A DNA stretch of 64,000 nt from Novosphingopyxis baekryungensis DSM 16222 (GCF_000420305.1 NZ_ATUR01000008.1:62001-126000); one strand, 5' to 3'. Shown: positions 1 to 8,325, counted from the first letter of the stretch. Made by a program: numbers and translations. The notes: generated from the sequence alone by a model not told the origin.

Positions 1-389
1 ATACGCCATCTGTCCCAGGTTCGCTTGAGCACGAAATTATAGGCCGTGCCGACAAAGATAAGCACCACGAAGATACGGATCGGCGTCACGATCAACGCAT
101 CAAACATCCGCGCCCGCTCGGTCACCGGGGCAATATCGCCATAGCCGGTGGTGGTGATGGAGATCATCGTGAAATAGACGACGTCCAGAAAGCTGACATC
201 GCCGTCATAATTGTCCTGCAGGCCCGTCCGGTCAAACCAGTGGACCGCCACCGCCAGTCCGATCAGCGCGAAGACGAACAAGGTGCGCATGATCGCATCC
301 GCCCACACCGGCACCGAGCTTTTGCGGTGCAGCGTCGCGGTGCGGCTGCGCTGGCGCGAGCGCGCCTGACTTTCCTGCGGTTTGGCCAT
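1..389 (-). CDS. Two-TM potassium channel, N-terminal part (cut by window edge)
   Basis: This is the first ~129 residues of an ion-transport-2 type K+ channel; the rest lies outside the window. After a basic cytoplasmic N-terminus there is a first membrane helix (around residues 30-48). A pore loop follows with the K+ selectivity filter TTTGYGD, then a second helix (IRIFVVLIFVGTAYNFVL) running into what would be the cytosolic part. This is the bacterial two-helix channel layout, often followed by a TrkA-N/RCK domain, which cannot be checked here. The ATG overlaps the stop of the upstream NlpD-like gene by one base (TGATG), so the two are probably translationally coupled. The filter is seen directly; ion selectivity and gating are inferred. 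Confidence 0.85.
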   Translation of the reverse strand, partial: MAKPQESQARSRQRSRTATLHRKSSVPVWADAIMRTLFVFALIGLAVAVHWFDRTGLQDNYDGDVSFLDVVYFTMISITTTGYGDIAPVTERARMFDALIVTPIRIFVVLIFVGTAYNFVLKRTWDRWR

Positions 390-1612
390 CAGGCGTTGGG
401 CAACTTTTTCATGGGATCGACGGGTTTGCGCTTCTGCCGTATTTCGAAATGCAGCTGCGGTTCGCTCACATAGCCGGTCTGGCCGACAAGGCCAATCGGT
501 TGTCCGCCAGAAACTTTCTGGCCGCGCACCACGTCCAGCTGGCCCAGATGGCCATAGGCCGTGATCCAGCCGCCGCCATGGTCGATCAGCACCAGCCCGC
601 CGAACACGCCGATCTCATCGCCCGAATAGGCCACCACGCCGCTGCCGGCAGACAGCACGGGCGTGCCGATCTTGGCCGCGATGTTGATGCCGTCATTGAT
701 CCGCCCGTCCCGGTTGGAGCCGAAACCGGACAGCGTTCTGCCCCGCAACGGCCAGCGGAAATTGCCGTCGAACGCCTTGGGCTGCGCGATGGCGGTCTGC
801 ACCGCCGCGGCGGGCCGGGACACCGCAGCCGTCGCGCGCCGTCCTTCGGCCAGCGCGGGCTGGCTGCCGGTCACGATATCGTCGATGCCGATCGAAAAGG
901 CGGCGGCGCGCTGCTCCAGCCTGCCGGTTGCGGCGGAGGATTGCGCGAGCGGGGCGGACGGGCTGTAGGCGTTCCCAGCGGCAGATGGGGCCGCTCTCGA
1001 TCGCGCCGCAGGACCGGCTGCGGCGGTGGCGGTGCGGGCGACGGCGCCATTCGGCACGCGCAGCTTCTGGCCGATCCGCAGAATATAGGGCTCTTCCAGT
1101 CCATTCAGCGCCACCATGTCGGACCAGCTGATGCCATAGGCCTGCGCGATGGCGATGCCCGTCTCGCCCGCCGCTACGCTATGATAGTTGCCGCCCGGGA
1201 TAACGAGGCGCTGGCCCGCATAGATGGTGAACGGCGGAGCCAGATTATTGGCCGCCGCAATCGCCTCCGATCCGGCGCCGCTGCGATTTCCGATGCCGCG
1301 CAGCGTATCGCCGCGCTGAACGACATAATGGCCGCCCGGCACATCGCGCACGCGCCTGATCACCTGGCCGCCATCCCATGTAGGGCGCGGCGGCGCGATC
1401 AACGCGCCGTCATCGGTTTCGAGGAGCGGCCCCAGCCGCGTCGGCCCATTGCGCGCACCGTCTGCGCTGGCTGTGCGCGGCGCGGGTCCGGAGCCTTGGG
1501 GGATGCAAGCGGTGAGCAAGGCCGTGGCGCATAGCATGCCGGCGCCCGTCAAGCTGCTCTTGCGCCACCTCACCGAAATTCCCCGCATATCCGGGGTTCT
1601 AGGCACAGCCAC
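389..1612 (-). CDS. NlpD-like lipoprotein with two LysM domains and a degenerate M23 (LytM) domain
   Basis: Envelope protein of 407 residues, probably a regulator of peptidoglycan cutting at division. A lipobox (LLTAC, Cys about 36) follows a hydrophobic signal. Two LysM peptidoglycan-binding domains lie at about 95-139 and 143-187, then a long low-complexity Ala-rich linker, then a C-terminal M23 domain (about 285-405). In active M23 peptidases the zinc ligands sit in H-x3-D and H-x-H motifs. Here the first reads INDGINIA (Asn for His and Asn for Asp) and the last reads QLHFE, while the middle His (AYGHLG) is kept. This looks like the catalytically dead NlpD/EnvC class that activates amidases. 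It lies downstream of surE, an order also seen in E. coli (surE-pcm-nlpD). The amidase partner is inferred and not in the window. Confidence 0.85.
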   Translation of the reverse strand: MAVPRTPDMRGISVRWRKSSLTGAGMLCATALLTACIPQGSGPAPRTASADGARNGPTRLGPLLETDDGALIAPPRPTWDGGQVIRRVRDVPGGHYVVQRGDTLRGIGNRSGAGSEAIAAANNLAPPFTIYAGQRLVIPGGNYHSVAAGETGIAIAQAYGISWSDMVALNGLEEPYILRIGQKLRVPNGAVARTATAAAGPAARSRAAPSAAGNAYSPSAPLAQSSAATGRLEQRAAAFSIGIDDIVTGSQPALAEGRRATAAVSRPAAAVQTAIAQPKAFDGNFRWPLRGRTLSGFGSNRDGRINDGINIAAKIGTPVLSAGSGVVAYSGDEIGVFGGLVLIDHGGGWITAYGHLGQLDVVRGQKVSGGQPIGLVGQTGYVSEPQLHFEIRQKRKPVDPMKKLPNA

Positions 1613-1643
1613 CCGACTTTGCCAGCATTCTTAGCAAACAAGG

Positions 1644-2417
1644 TTAAATGGCAGCATAGGCCTGAGCGATGGGATCGAGCGACGCATTATGCGTGAGATC
1701 GAGCTGCAGCGGCGTGACCGAAACAAAGCTGTCCTGGATCGCCTCCAGATCGGTCTCATGGCCGGGCGTGTGTTCCACACCCTGCAGACCGAACCAGTAA
1801 TAATCATAGCCGCGCGGATCGGTGCCCTTGACGATGCTGGAGCGCCGATAATCGTGGAAGCCCTGCCGCACCACGCGCACACCTTCCACATGCTCGGCAG
1901 CGCAGGGCGGAAAGTTGATGTTGACGAGCGTGCGCTGCGCGAAGGGGGTGTCGAGCAGGGGGCGGATCACCTTTGCACCCCAACCGCGCGCCGCTGCAAA
2001 GGGGACATCATCGCCCATCCCTTCGCGCGAATAGACCTGACTGAGTGCGATCGAGCGGACCCCGGCCAGCGCGCCTTCGACAGCGGCGGACACGGTGCCC
2101 GAATAGGTTACATCGTCGCCTAGATTCGCGCCGCGATTGACGCCGGACAGGATCAAATCCGGCCGCCGATCCTTCCCGAGCACCTGGCTCAGCCCCATCA
2201 TCACCGAATCGGTGGGGGTGCCACTGACCGAAAAACGCCGCTCGCCATGCTGGCGCAGCCGCACCGGGCGGGTCAGCGTGAGCGAATGGCCGGCGCCGGA
2301 CTGTTCCTCGCTGGGAGCCACGATCCAGATATCGTCCGAAAGCTCGGCAGCGATCTCTTCGAGGATTTTGAGGCCGGGGGCATGAATGCCGTCATCATTG
2401 GTCAAAAGAATACGCAT
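1644..2417 (-). CDS. surE: 5'/3'-nucleotidase SurE
   Basis: Divalent-metal-dependent survival protein that dephosphorylates nucleoside monophosphates, 257 residues, the usual family length. The N-terminus carries the diagnostic LLTNDDGIHAPGL, whose paired Asp residues bind metal. Other family blocks are SGVNRGANLGDDVTYSGTV and the conserved NINFP near the middle. It is cytosolic. The gene precedes the NlpD-like gene by about 30 bases in the same direction and is divergent from the host-attachment-family gene. The ATG start gives the family N-terminus MRILLTNDDG, so the start is secure. Confidence 0.96.
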   Translation of the reverse strand: MRILLTNDDGIHAPGLKILEEIAAELSDDIWIVAPSEEQSGAGHSLTLTRPVRLRQHGERRFSVSGTPTDSVMMGLSQVLGKDRRPDLILSGVNRGANLGDDVTYSGTVSAAVEGALAGVRSIALSQVYSREGMGDDVPFAAARGWGAKVIRPLLDTPFAQRTLVNINFPPCAAEHVEGVRVVRQGFHDYRRSSIVKGTDPRGYDYYWFGLQGVEHTPGHETDLEAIQDSFVSVTPLQLDLTHNASLDPIAQAYAAI

Positions 2418-2526
2418 GACGCGAGCCTATGCCGGTGGGTTGTTGCACAAGCAAGGCACGGCGCGCGCGCTCTTTTGCAACCGCCCGTGATGCCGCCCGT
2501 TGGGTGAGATGAAGGAGACGAAAAAT

Positions 2527-2967
2527 ATGAACATTCCCCATGATGTCGCCATCATCGTTTGCGATGGAGAGAAGCTGCTCTGGCTGCGCAATGACGGCGA
2601 TTCCGATTATCCGAACCTGGAAGTCGAAGGAAAGCGCAAGGACGACAATCCGCCGGACCGCGAACTGACCGCCAACCGGCGTGGCCGCGTGCAGGAAAGC
2701 TCCGGCAGCGCACGCAGTGCCTATGAGGAAACCGATTTCCATCAACTGGCCGAGGATCGCTTTGCTGCGGACGCGGCGGACATGCTGAAAACCCGCGCGC
2801 TGAAGAATGAATATGAGCAGCTCATCGTCGTGGCGCCGCCACGCACGCTCGGAGAGATGCGCAAACATTATCACAGCGAAGTCGAGAAGCGCCTGATTGG
2901 TGAGATCGACAAGGAACTGACCGGGCATCCGCTGGACGAGATCGAGAAGATCATCAAGGCCAGCTGA
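2527..2967 (+). CDS. Host-attachment-family protein (AtsE/BaeN-like)
   Basis: Small acidic protein of 146 residues matching the Host_attach family, first named from an Agrobacterium protein linked to plant attachment. Family traits seen here are the N-terminal VAIIVCDGEKLLWLRN strand, a charged variable middle with many Arg/Asp/Glu, and the C-terminal LIVVAPPRTLGEMRKHYHSEVEKRLIGEIDKELTGHP split over two blocks. The core resembles an RNase-H or eRF1-like fold in related families, but its biochemical role is unknown. I chose the ATG at 2527 because GAAGGAGA lies 8 bases upstream; a TTG at 2500 is possible but less convincing. A terminator follows at 3005. Confidence 0.8.
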   Translation: MNIPHDVAIIVCDGEKLLWLRNDGDSDYPNLEVEGKRKDDNPPDRELTANRRGRVQESSGSARSAYEETDFHQLAEDRFAADAADMLKTRALKNEYEQLIVVAPPRTLGEMRKHYHSEVEKRLIGEIDKELTGHPLDEIEKIIKAS

Positions 2968-3004
2968 CCTCGTGGCCTAGCCAGTACTGCAGAGCGATAA
3001 ACAG

Positions 3005-3036
3005 AAAAGGGCGGCCCTCACAGGCCGCCCTTTTTT
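3005..3036. terminator. Bidirectional intrinsic terminator
   Basis: A perfect 12-bp stem, AAAAGGGCGGCC with GGCCGCCCTTTT, encloses the loop CTCACA. It ends in a six-T run on the plus strand and four Ts on the minus strand. It sits between two convergent genes and probably serves both. Confidence 0.9.
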
Positions 3037-3062
3037 ACATCTGCCGTGCCGCTACAGGCGGA

Positions 3063-4478
3063 TCAGGCGTCGTCCCGCTCTTCAGCGGAATCGCTTTTCT
3101 TGCCGAACTTCTTGCGTGCGAACAAAGCTGCCGCGCCGGCACCGAACAACAGGATCATCGGCGGGGCCGGCACGTCGGTGCCACCGGTCGAACCGCCAGA
3201 GCTGCCGCCGCTCGAAGAACTGCTCGATGAGCTGGAACTGCTGCTGGACGAAGACCCGCTGGAACCGCTGCTGGTCGAGCTGCCCGACGAACCGCTGGAC
3301 CCGGTGCTGGACGAGGTGCCGCCGAAGCTGGAAGAACCGTTGCTGCCGCCGAACGAGGACGATCCGGACGAACCCGAACTGGAGCCGGAGGAACTGCCCG
3401 AGCTGCTGGAGGAACCGGAGGATCCGCTCGAACCACTGGAACCGGAGGAGCCGGACGAGCCGCTGGAACCGGATGAAGCGCCGTAGCTGGACGAACCACC
3501 AAAGCTGGACGAACCGCTGCTGCCAGGATGGCCGGGCTTGCCTGGTTTCCCTGGCTTGCCTGGTTTGCCACCGCCGCTCGAGCTGGAGGATCCGGATGAG
3601 CTGGAAGAGGAAGAGGAGCTGCTGCTGCTTGACGAACTGGACGAAGAGCTGCTCGACACATTGCCCGAGCTGCTCGACGAACTGGTACTGTTGTTGCCGG
3701 ACGAGCTACTGATATCGACATTGCCCGAGCTGGTGCTGGAACTAGAACCGCCTGTCGAAGTGCTGTTGTTCACATTGCCCGAACTGGTGCTGACGCCGCC
3801 AGTCGAGGTGCTCACACCGCCGGTCGAGGTGCTGACGCCGCCCGTCGAGGTGGAGACACCGCCGGATGTAGAGGAGGTCGAGGTCGATCCGCCCGTGCTG
3901 GAAAATCCGCCGGTGGAGGTAGAGGTCGAGCTGCCGCCATTGGACACGTTGACGTCGACATTGACGCCCTGCCCCTGATCCTGGCCCTGCCCTTGGCCTT
4001 GGATGACGATATTGCCGCCGCCCCCACCGCCGCCGAAGAAGCCGCCAAAGAAACCGCCGCCGCCGAAGCCGCCGCCAAACCCACCGGACCCACCGACCAA
4101 TATGGGCACGCCGCCCGATCCACCCGCGACCGTTTCGGTGGGCGGATCATAATAGGTCGGCGCCGTTTGGTCGGTCGGCAACCGGGGTAGAGGCCCTGGA
4201 TCATTGGACGCCACCGTCACCACGGTGGGCGTGGCCGCGCATGTCGTCGTCGTGGTCGTGCGCACCAGCTTGGCCGTGCGCTTCACCCGGCGCGCGGGCT
4301 TGCCCTTGGATATCGAGCGGGACCGCAGTTTCTGGACGGGATAGCTTTCTTTGGCGACCTGCTGCACCTGTTCTTGCGCCGTCGCCGGGCTGTTCGTGAT
4401 CTGCATTACGCCGCCACCGATGATCGCACCACCGCAAGTGCAGGCACATAATTTTGCCATAGCCATCTTTACGGACAT
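3063..4478 (-). CDS. Secreted Ser/Gly-rich low-complexity protein with PEP-CTERM-like tail
   Basis: A 471-residue protein of strongly biased composition. Residues 1-35 form a signal-like segment rich in Gly and Cys (CACTCGGAIIGGG). A basic stretch with a Thr run follows, then Gly-rich (GGFGGGGFFGG) and Gln-Gly repeats, then a long Ser/Thr/Gly region with STSTGGV repeats and near-pure serine runs. In the serine region sits a short collagen-like block, KPGKPGKPGKPGHPG. The C-terminus has VPAPP, a hydrophobic helix and a basic cluster ARKKFGKK, the tripartite layout of PEP-CTERM sorting tails, but here it is followed by an extra acidic stretch. GAGAGA upstream of the ATG supports this start. It is probably an envelope or extracellular matrix protein. 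No enzyme domain is visible and its function is unknown. Confidence 0.75.
   Translation of the reverse strand: MSVKMAMAKLCACTCGGAIIGGGVMQITNSPATAQEQVQQVAKESYPVQKLRSRSISKGKPARRVKRTAKLVRTTTTTTCAATPTVVTVASNDPGPLPRLPTDQTAPTYYDPPTETVAGGSGGVPILVGGSGGFGGGFGGGGFFGGFFGGGGGGGNIVIQGQGQGQDQGQGVNVDVNVSNGGSSTSTSTGGFSSTGGSTSTSSTSGGVSTSTGGVSTSTGGVSTSTGGVSTSSGNVNNSTSTGGSSSSTSSGNVDISSSSGNNSTSSSSSSGNVSSSSSSSSSSSSSSSSSSSSSGSSSSSGGGKPGKPGKPGKPGHPGSSGSSSFGGSSSYGASSGSSGSSGSSGSSGSSGSSGSSSSSGSSSGSSSGSSGSSSFGGSNGSSSFGGTSSSTGSSGSSGSSTSSGSSGSSSSSSSSSSSSSSSGGSSGGSTGGTDVPAPPMILLFGAGAAALFARKKFGKKSDSAEERDDA
3793..3864. repeat. 21-bp tandem repeats inside the Ser/Gly-rich gene
   Basis: Three full 21-base units and part of a fourth, each close to ACGCCGCCAGTCGAGGTGCT plus one base. 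On the minus strand they encode repeated STSTGGV-type heptapeptides. Such units can change copy number by slippage. Confidence 0.85.
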
Positions 4479-4875
4479 GAATGTTCTCTCTCATTATGGG
4501 TCGGGTAAGACGGTCGATCCGCCGATTTCCGCCTTCGTCATGCGATAGAAGCCAGAATAAACGGTTAAACTCAATGCAGTTAACCCTGATTCTATGTTAA
4601 CCTATGCCTTATCGATGGTAAAGCGTGCCGGCGAAGGGGCTCTGTCCCGTCATGGCACTCTGCGGCGCCAACATGTTGCATATCGCGCGCAACTAGCCCC
4701 TGAGCGCCGCCTTGCCCAGCTCGCGAAGCTGCCTGACCACCGGCTTAATCCACAGAGAGCCTGGTCCATAGAGAGCTTGTGCCCGCCCGGCGGCCTGTCT
4801 ATAGGCCGCGCCCATGGCAATACCGGTGGGCCGCCGCCCCGGCAATCGGGGGAGACCCCGTGTCGGAGAGTGAGT
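4479..4875. other. Intergenic region between divergent Ser/Gly-rich gene and dksA
   Basis: About 400 bases with no convincing gene. The AT-richer part (about 4555-4620) holds three TTAA-containing elements (near 4567, 4580 and 4599) with spacings of 11 and 13 bases, so they do not match the CtrA box (spacing 7). It should contain the promoters of both flanking genes, but no clear -35/-10 pair can be assigned by eye. Confidence 0.5.
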
Positions 4876-5352
4876 ATGGAGCACGCCTTGGATCGCGACG
4901 AGCAAGCCCTGCCTGGAACAGACCATGGCGGCCTGGCGCAAGCCGCGCCGGCCGACGGATATTTCCCGTCTGACGACGAAGAGTTCATGAACGATCGTCA
5001 GCTGCGCTATTTCGAAAATATGCTGCTGGAATGGAAACGCGCCATTCTGGATGAAGCCAGCGGCACGCTCAACAATCTGCAGGAAGGCCCGATTCGCGAG
5101 GCCGATCAGAATGATCGTGCGTCCAGCGAGACCGATTGGGGAATCGAACTGCGCACCCGCGATCGGCAGCGCAAGCTGGTAGGCAAGATCGATGCCGCGC
5201 TGCGCCGGATCAAGGATGGTGAATATGGGTATTGCGAGGTGACGGGTGATCCGATCTCGCTAGGCCGGCTGCGTGCACGCCCGGTAGCGACCATGACGGT
5301 CGAGGCGCAGGAACGCCATGAACGGCGCGAGAAAATCTCCCGCGACGACTAA
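4876..5352 (+). CDS. dksA: DksA-type transcription factor with single-Cys zinc-finger remnant
   Basis: RNA-polymerase secondary-channel regulator of the stringent response, 158 residues. The N-terminal half is helical and charged; the central RQLRYFENMLLEWKRAIL and the RDRQRKLVGKIDAALRRIKDGEYGYC region (split here) are typical. E. coli DksA has four zinc-binding Cys. Here only the first remains (YGYCEVTGDPI), and the later pair is replaced by TMTVEAQERHE. This is the alphaproteobacterial one-cysteine type. I chose the ATG at 4876 because GGAG lies about 7 bases upstream and it restores normal family length; the longer open frame upstream looks non-coding. It is cytosolic and monocistronic by spacing. 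Confidence 0.93.
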   Translation: MEHALDRDEQALPGTDHGGLAQAAPADGYFPSDDEEFMNDRQLRYFENMLLEWKRAILDEASGTLNNLQEGPIREADQNDRASSETDWGIELRTRDRQRKLVGKIDAALRRIKDGEYGYCEVTGDPISLGRLRARPVATMTVEAQERHERREKISRDD

Positions 5353-5408
5353 AGCGCAATCTGCAATTTTCCAAACAGCGTTAACGCTTTGCAGATGATC
5401 GCACGGCT

Positions 5409-5846
5409 ATGGTGGCCGATAGAAAAGCAGCTATCGAGGCCACAGACGCGATCATGACCAAGCCGTTCCTGCCCCCGTTCAGTGCTGACACTGATGGCTC
5501 CGTGCAGCGCGACAAGGATCGGGACAGTCTGTTTCTGAAGGCCACGATGCGGCTCGCATCCGCGCCAGGCGATATCGCGGTGCGCGTGCGCAACCTGTCC
5601 GCCGGCGGCATGATGGGCGAGGCCCCGGTTCAGGTGGAACGTGGGGACGTTGTCCATGTCGATCTGCGCAATGTCGGCGATGTACCAGGCAAGGTGGCGT
5701 GGAAGGCCGAAGGCCGTTTCGGCATCGCGTTCGACCATCCGATCGACCCGAAGCTGGTCCGCCAGCCGCTCAGTTCAAAGGACGATCGGCCCAATTTCAT
5801 CCGCAAGATCGACAGCATGAGCCGCCCGCTCGGCCGCAAGGGCTGA
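5409..5846 (+). CDS. PilZ-domain protein (possible c-di-GMP binder)
   Basis: Protein of 145 residues with a single PilZ-like barrel. The second PilZ motif is present as RNLSAGGMM (family D/N-x-S-x-x-G). The following strands, including VDLRNVGDVPGKVAWKAEGRFGIAFD, fit the fold. The upstream arginine motif RxxxR is not clear (only RDSLFLKATMRL), so nucleotide binding may be weak or lost. No good ribosome site is seen. ATG 5409 is the first start, and ATG 5454 (MTKPFLPP) is a fair alternative that keeps the whole domain. It lies between dksA and the convergent lactonase gene. Confidence 0.75.
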   Translation: MVADRKAAIEATDAIMTKPFLPPFSADTDGSVQRDKDRDSLFLKATMRLASAPGDIAVRVRNLSAGGMMGEAPVQVERGDVVHVDLRNVGDVPGKVAWKAEGRFGIAFDHPIDPKLVRQPLSSKDDRPNFIRKIDSMSRPLGRKG

Positions 5847-5918
5847 GCCGGGACACCGATTCTTTCGAGGCCCGGTCATCTGGACGTCGCGGCTTTGCCA
5901 AGGCCCCCTACGTCGGGA

Positions 5919-6662
5919 TCAGCCCTCCAGCCAATAGATGTCGACCGGCACTTTCAGTTCGCCGAACAGCCGACCGATCGGCACGGACGAGGATGCCCCT
6001 TCGGCAATCGCGGATTCCAGCACGGTCTTCTCATCGTCGCCAGAAATGGTGAACAACACGGTGCGCGAATCGCGAATGGCGGGCACTGTCAGCGTGACGC
6101 GGTCTACCGCGGCACCTTCCGGCATCGGATCGGGGCGCACGCCGACGGCGCGGCGCTCGCTTGGTCCGGCAATGGCTTCATCCATATCCGGCCCGGCATA
6201 GATCGCCGCAGTGCTGCCGTCGGTGCCCGCACCCAGCCAGACGAGGTCCGGCGGCCAGTGCAGATCCTTCAGACGCGCATCGGCCGCGCTGCCTGCCAGC
6301 TTGTAGTCGGCGGCATCGCTGGTGATCGGCAGCACGCGGGCACCCAACGGCAGGAAAGTGCGTGCGATATTGGCAATGTTGGAGCGCGGATCGTCCACCG
6401 GCACCAGACGATCGTCGGTTGGAATGATGGTGACGTTCTTCCAGCGCAGATCGCGTGCGGCCAGCTTGTCGAACACTGGCTGCAACTCAGGATCGCCCGG
6501 AAAGGCGACCAGCGCCTGTCCGCGCGCTTCCAATGCGCTTTCGATAATGAAGCCGATATCGCCCGAAACGGCATCGGCCATTTCGTTCTCGTCTTCAAAC
6601 TCCCACCATTCGACTTCCGTCATCGCGACTTCGCTTTCTTCCTTGCTCATGCCCTTCGCCAT
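5919..6662 (-). CDS. pgl: 6-phosphogluconolactonase (DevB/Pgl type)
   Basis: Hydrolyses 6-phosphogluconolactone to 6-phosphogluconate, the second step of glucose-6-phosphate oxidation that feeds the Entner-Doudoroff and pentose-phosphate routes. Family blocks are present: the NagB-like N-terminal helix region, VTIIPTDDRLVPVDDPRSN (substrate loop), LGAGTDGSTAAIY (a variant of GxGxDGHTASLF) and RVTLTVPAI. At 247 residues it is normal or slightly long. Translation may start at the internal Met before TEVEWWEFED or at MSKEE. Its ATG is about 20 bases after the Anbu stop, so it could be the last gene of that operon, an unusual partner; zwf and edd are not nearby. Confidence 0.85.
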   Translation of the reverse strand: MAKGMSKEESEVAMTEVEWWEFEDENEMADAVSGDIGFIIESALEARGQALVAFPGDPELQPVFDKLAARDLRWKNVTIIPTDDRLVPVDDPRSNIANIARTFLPLGARVLPITSDAADYKLAGSAADARLKDLHWPPDLVWLGAGTDGSTAAIYAGPDMDEAIAGPSERRAVGVRPDPMPEGAAVDRVTLTVPAIRDSRTVLFTISGDDEKTVLESAIAEGASSSVPIGRLFGELKVPVDIYWLEG

Positions 6663-6682
6663 AGGCCGCTAGTGCGCTGCGA

Positions 6683-7444
6683 TCAAACGATGCCGGTGTC
6701 ATCCCTGGGCGTATCGAAACTAAAATCTGGCAGCGAATTGAAGGCCTGTTTCAACGCATCCCCCCAGCCTGTGGAAATCTGCGCAAAATAGGGATCGTGC
6801 GGTTGGAAACGGCCACTATGCAGCACGCTCTTGCTCTCGGGATCCACCACCATCATGTCGATTGGCGGATCGACGCCGGCATTGGCGCGGATGGTGGAAT
6901 CGAACGACACGAGCATGAGCTTGATTGCCTGCTCGAAAGTCATCTTGGGATCATAGGCCCGCACCAGGATGGGCCGCCCATATTTGGTTTCGCCTGACTG
7001 AAAAAAGGGATTGTCCAACCCGGCTTCGATGAAATTGCCTTCGGGATAGACATAGAACAGCGTGGGATCGCCATCGCCCACCTGCCCGCCGACGATCAGC
7101 GTGCCGCTGAACGATCCCGGCTTTCCGCCGCTTTCCTTCACCTGCTTGCGAATCACCTCGCGCAGCGTATCGCCCACGATCGTGGCGACCTGGAACATCG
7201 AGGGCGCGCCCATGATGGTCGGCGTGCGATCCGCCGGTGCCTTGGACCGCTCGTCGATCAGGCTGATGACCGCCTGCGTGGTCGCCAGATTGCCAGCACT
7301 CAGGATCACGATCACGCGATCCCCGGGCACCTCCCAGCACGTCATCTTCTTTACCGTTGAAATGTCGTCGACACCGGCATTGGTGCGGGTGTCCGACATG
7401 AAAACGAGGCCCCGATCAAGTTTGAGGCCTACGCAATAGGTCAT
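6683..7444 (-). CDS. Anbu, proteasome-like N-terminal-nucleophile peptidase
   Basis: A 253-residue relative of proteasome beta subunits (Anbu, ancestral beta subunit; COG3484). The protein begins MTYCVGLKLDRGLVFMSDTR. After Met removal Thr2 becomes the N-terminal nucleophile, with Asp18 and Lys32/33 (STVKKM) as the expected partners, so there is no propeptide, as is known for Anbu. Known members form large open-ring assemblies and show little or no activity on model peptides. It is the fourth gene of an operon with ATP-grasp, alpha-E and transglutaminase-like genes, the usual Anbu context. This suggests it processes a peptide made or modified by the others. That role is a hypothesis from genome context. 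Confidence 0.93.
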   Translation of the reverse strand: MTYCVGLKLDRGLVFMSDTRTNAGVDDISTVKKMTCWEVPGDRVIVILSAGNLATTQAVISLIDERSKAPADRTPTIMGAPSMFQVATIVGDTLREVIRKQVKESGGKPGSFSGTLIVGGQVGDGDPTLFYVYPEGNFIEAGLDNPFFQSGETKYGRPILVRAYDPKMTFEQAIKLMLVSFDSTIRANAGVDPPIDMMVVDPESKSVLHSGRFQPHDPYFAQISTGWGDALKQAFNSLPDFSFDTPRDDTGIV

Positions 7445-7519
7445 GAAATCGTCTTTCCTGTGCGGCAGCGACGGGCTGCCTGACTGAGCGGGCGGCGCAA
7501 AGACCGCCAGATATTTCTG

Positions 7520-8320
7520 TTACTGCTGCTGTACCTGCAAATCGACATGCAGCTTTTCGGACGCGCTGCCATAACGCATGCCCGATATCGGAGAAGCCCC
7601 CGGATAGTCCAGCCCGGTGGCCACGCGAACATAGCGCTCATCTGGCGAAATAACGTTGGACACATCGAAACCGATCCAGCCGATGCCTTCGACATAGGCC
7701 TCCGCCCAGGCATGGGTCGCATCCTGATCGACCACATCGTCGATCTTCAGATAGCCCGAGACATAGCGGGCCGGATAGCCAAGGTTGCGCGCGGCGGCGA
7801 GGAAGATATGGGCATGGTCCTGACACACGCCATGGCCGGATTCGACAGCGTTTTCCGCCGTCGTTTCCACCCCGGTCGTGCCGGTTTCATAGCTGACCTG
7901 ATCACGGATGGTGGCTGAAAGTTTGTGCAGCTGAGCGATCCCGTTATCGGTGCTGCGCACCTTTTCGATGATCGCGCGCACCCCATCGCCCACGGTGGTG
8001 AGCGGGGTTTCCCGGCGGAACAGCCAGAGCGGTGCATAGCCGCCGTGCACACCGAGAATGCCGTCATTCTGCGGTGTCTCGACTTCGCCCCGGCAGACGA
8101 TGGACAGCTCCGTTGCACCCTGATCGATACGGACCAAGTCGACCGCATTGTTGTGCTCGTCCTCGAACGACAGCTCCTTATGGCCGCCTTCGACGTCGAT
8201 CGACCAGTCGATGATCCGCTGCCCCGCCCGCGCCTTGGGCGTCAGGCGGATCTGCTGCAGGCCGTAGGAAACCGGCGCGTCATAGGTATAGGATGTGCGA
8301 TGAAAGATCTTGATACGCAT
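7520..8320 (-). CDS. Transglutaminase-like cysteine peptidase of the Anbu operon
   Basis: Protein of 266 residues with the bacterial transglutaminase-like N-terminal barrel (residues 1 to about 85, starting MRIKIFHRTSYTYDAPV) followed by the transglutaminase core. The papain-like catalytic triad is intact: Cys166 in GVCQDHA, His203 in ATHAWAEAY and Asp219 in WIGFDVSN. Family members are probably amidases or peptidases, less often cross-linkers. Its ATG lies 5 bases after the alpha-E stop codon. A 75-base gap separates it from Anbu. In this operon it is expected to act on an amide bond made by the ATP-grasp enzyme, but the substrate is unknown. Confidence 0.93.
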   Translation of the reverse strand: MRIKIFHRTSYTYDAPVSYGLQQIRLTPKARAGQRIIDWSIDVEGGHKELSFEDEHNNAVDLVRIDQGATELSIVCRGEVETPQNDGILGVHGGYAPLWLFRRETPLTTVGDGVRAIIEKVRSTDNGIAQLHKLSATIRDQVSYETGTTGVETTAENAVESGHGVCQDHAHIFLAAARNLGYPARYVSGYLKIDDVVDQDATHAWAEAYVEGIGWIGFDVSNVISPDERYVRVATGLDYPGASPISGMRYGSASEKLHVDLQVQQQ

Positions 8321-8325
8321 AATGA

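Noticed and set aside
2527-2967. Phage or attachment island suggested by the name 'host attachment protein'
   Set aside because: The family is a common chromosomal one in alphaproteobacteria; no phage, integrase or tRNA site is nearby.
3046-3978. Pro/Leu/Glu-rich plus-strand frames opposite the Ser/Gly-rich gene
   Set aside because: They mirror the serine and glycine repeats of the minus-strand gene; there is no ribosome site or independent signal.
4560-4620. CtrA boxes upstream of the Ser/Gly-rich gene
   Set aside because: The TTAA elements are spaced by 11 and 13 bases, not 7.
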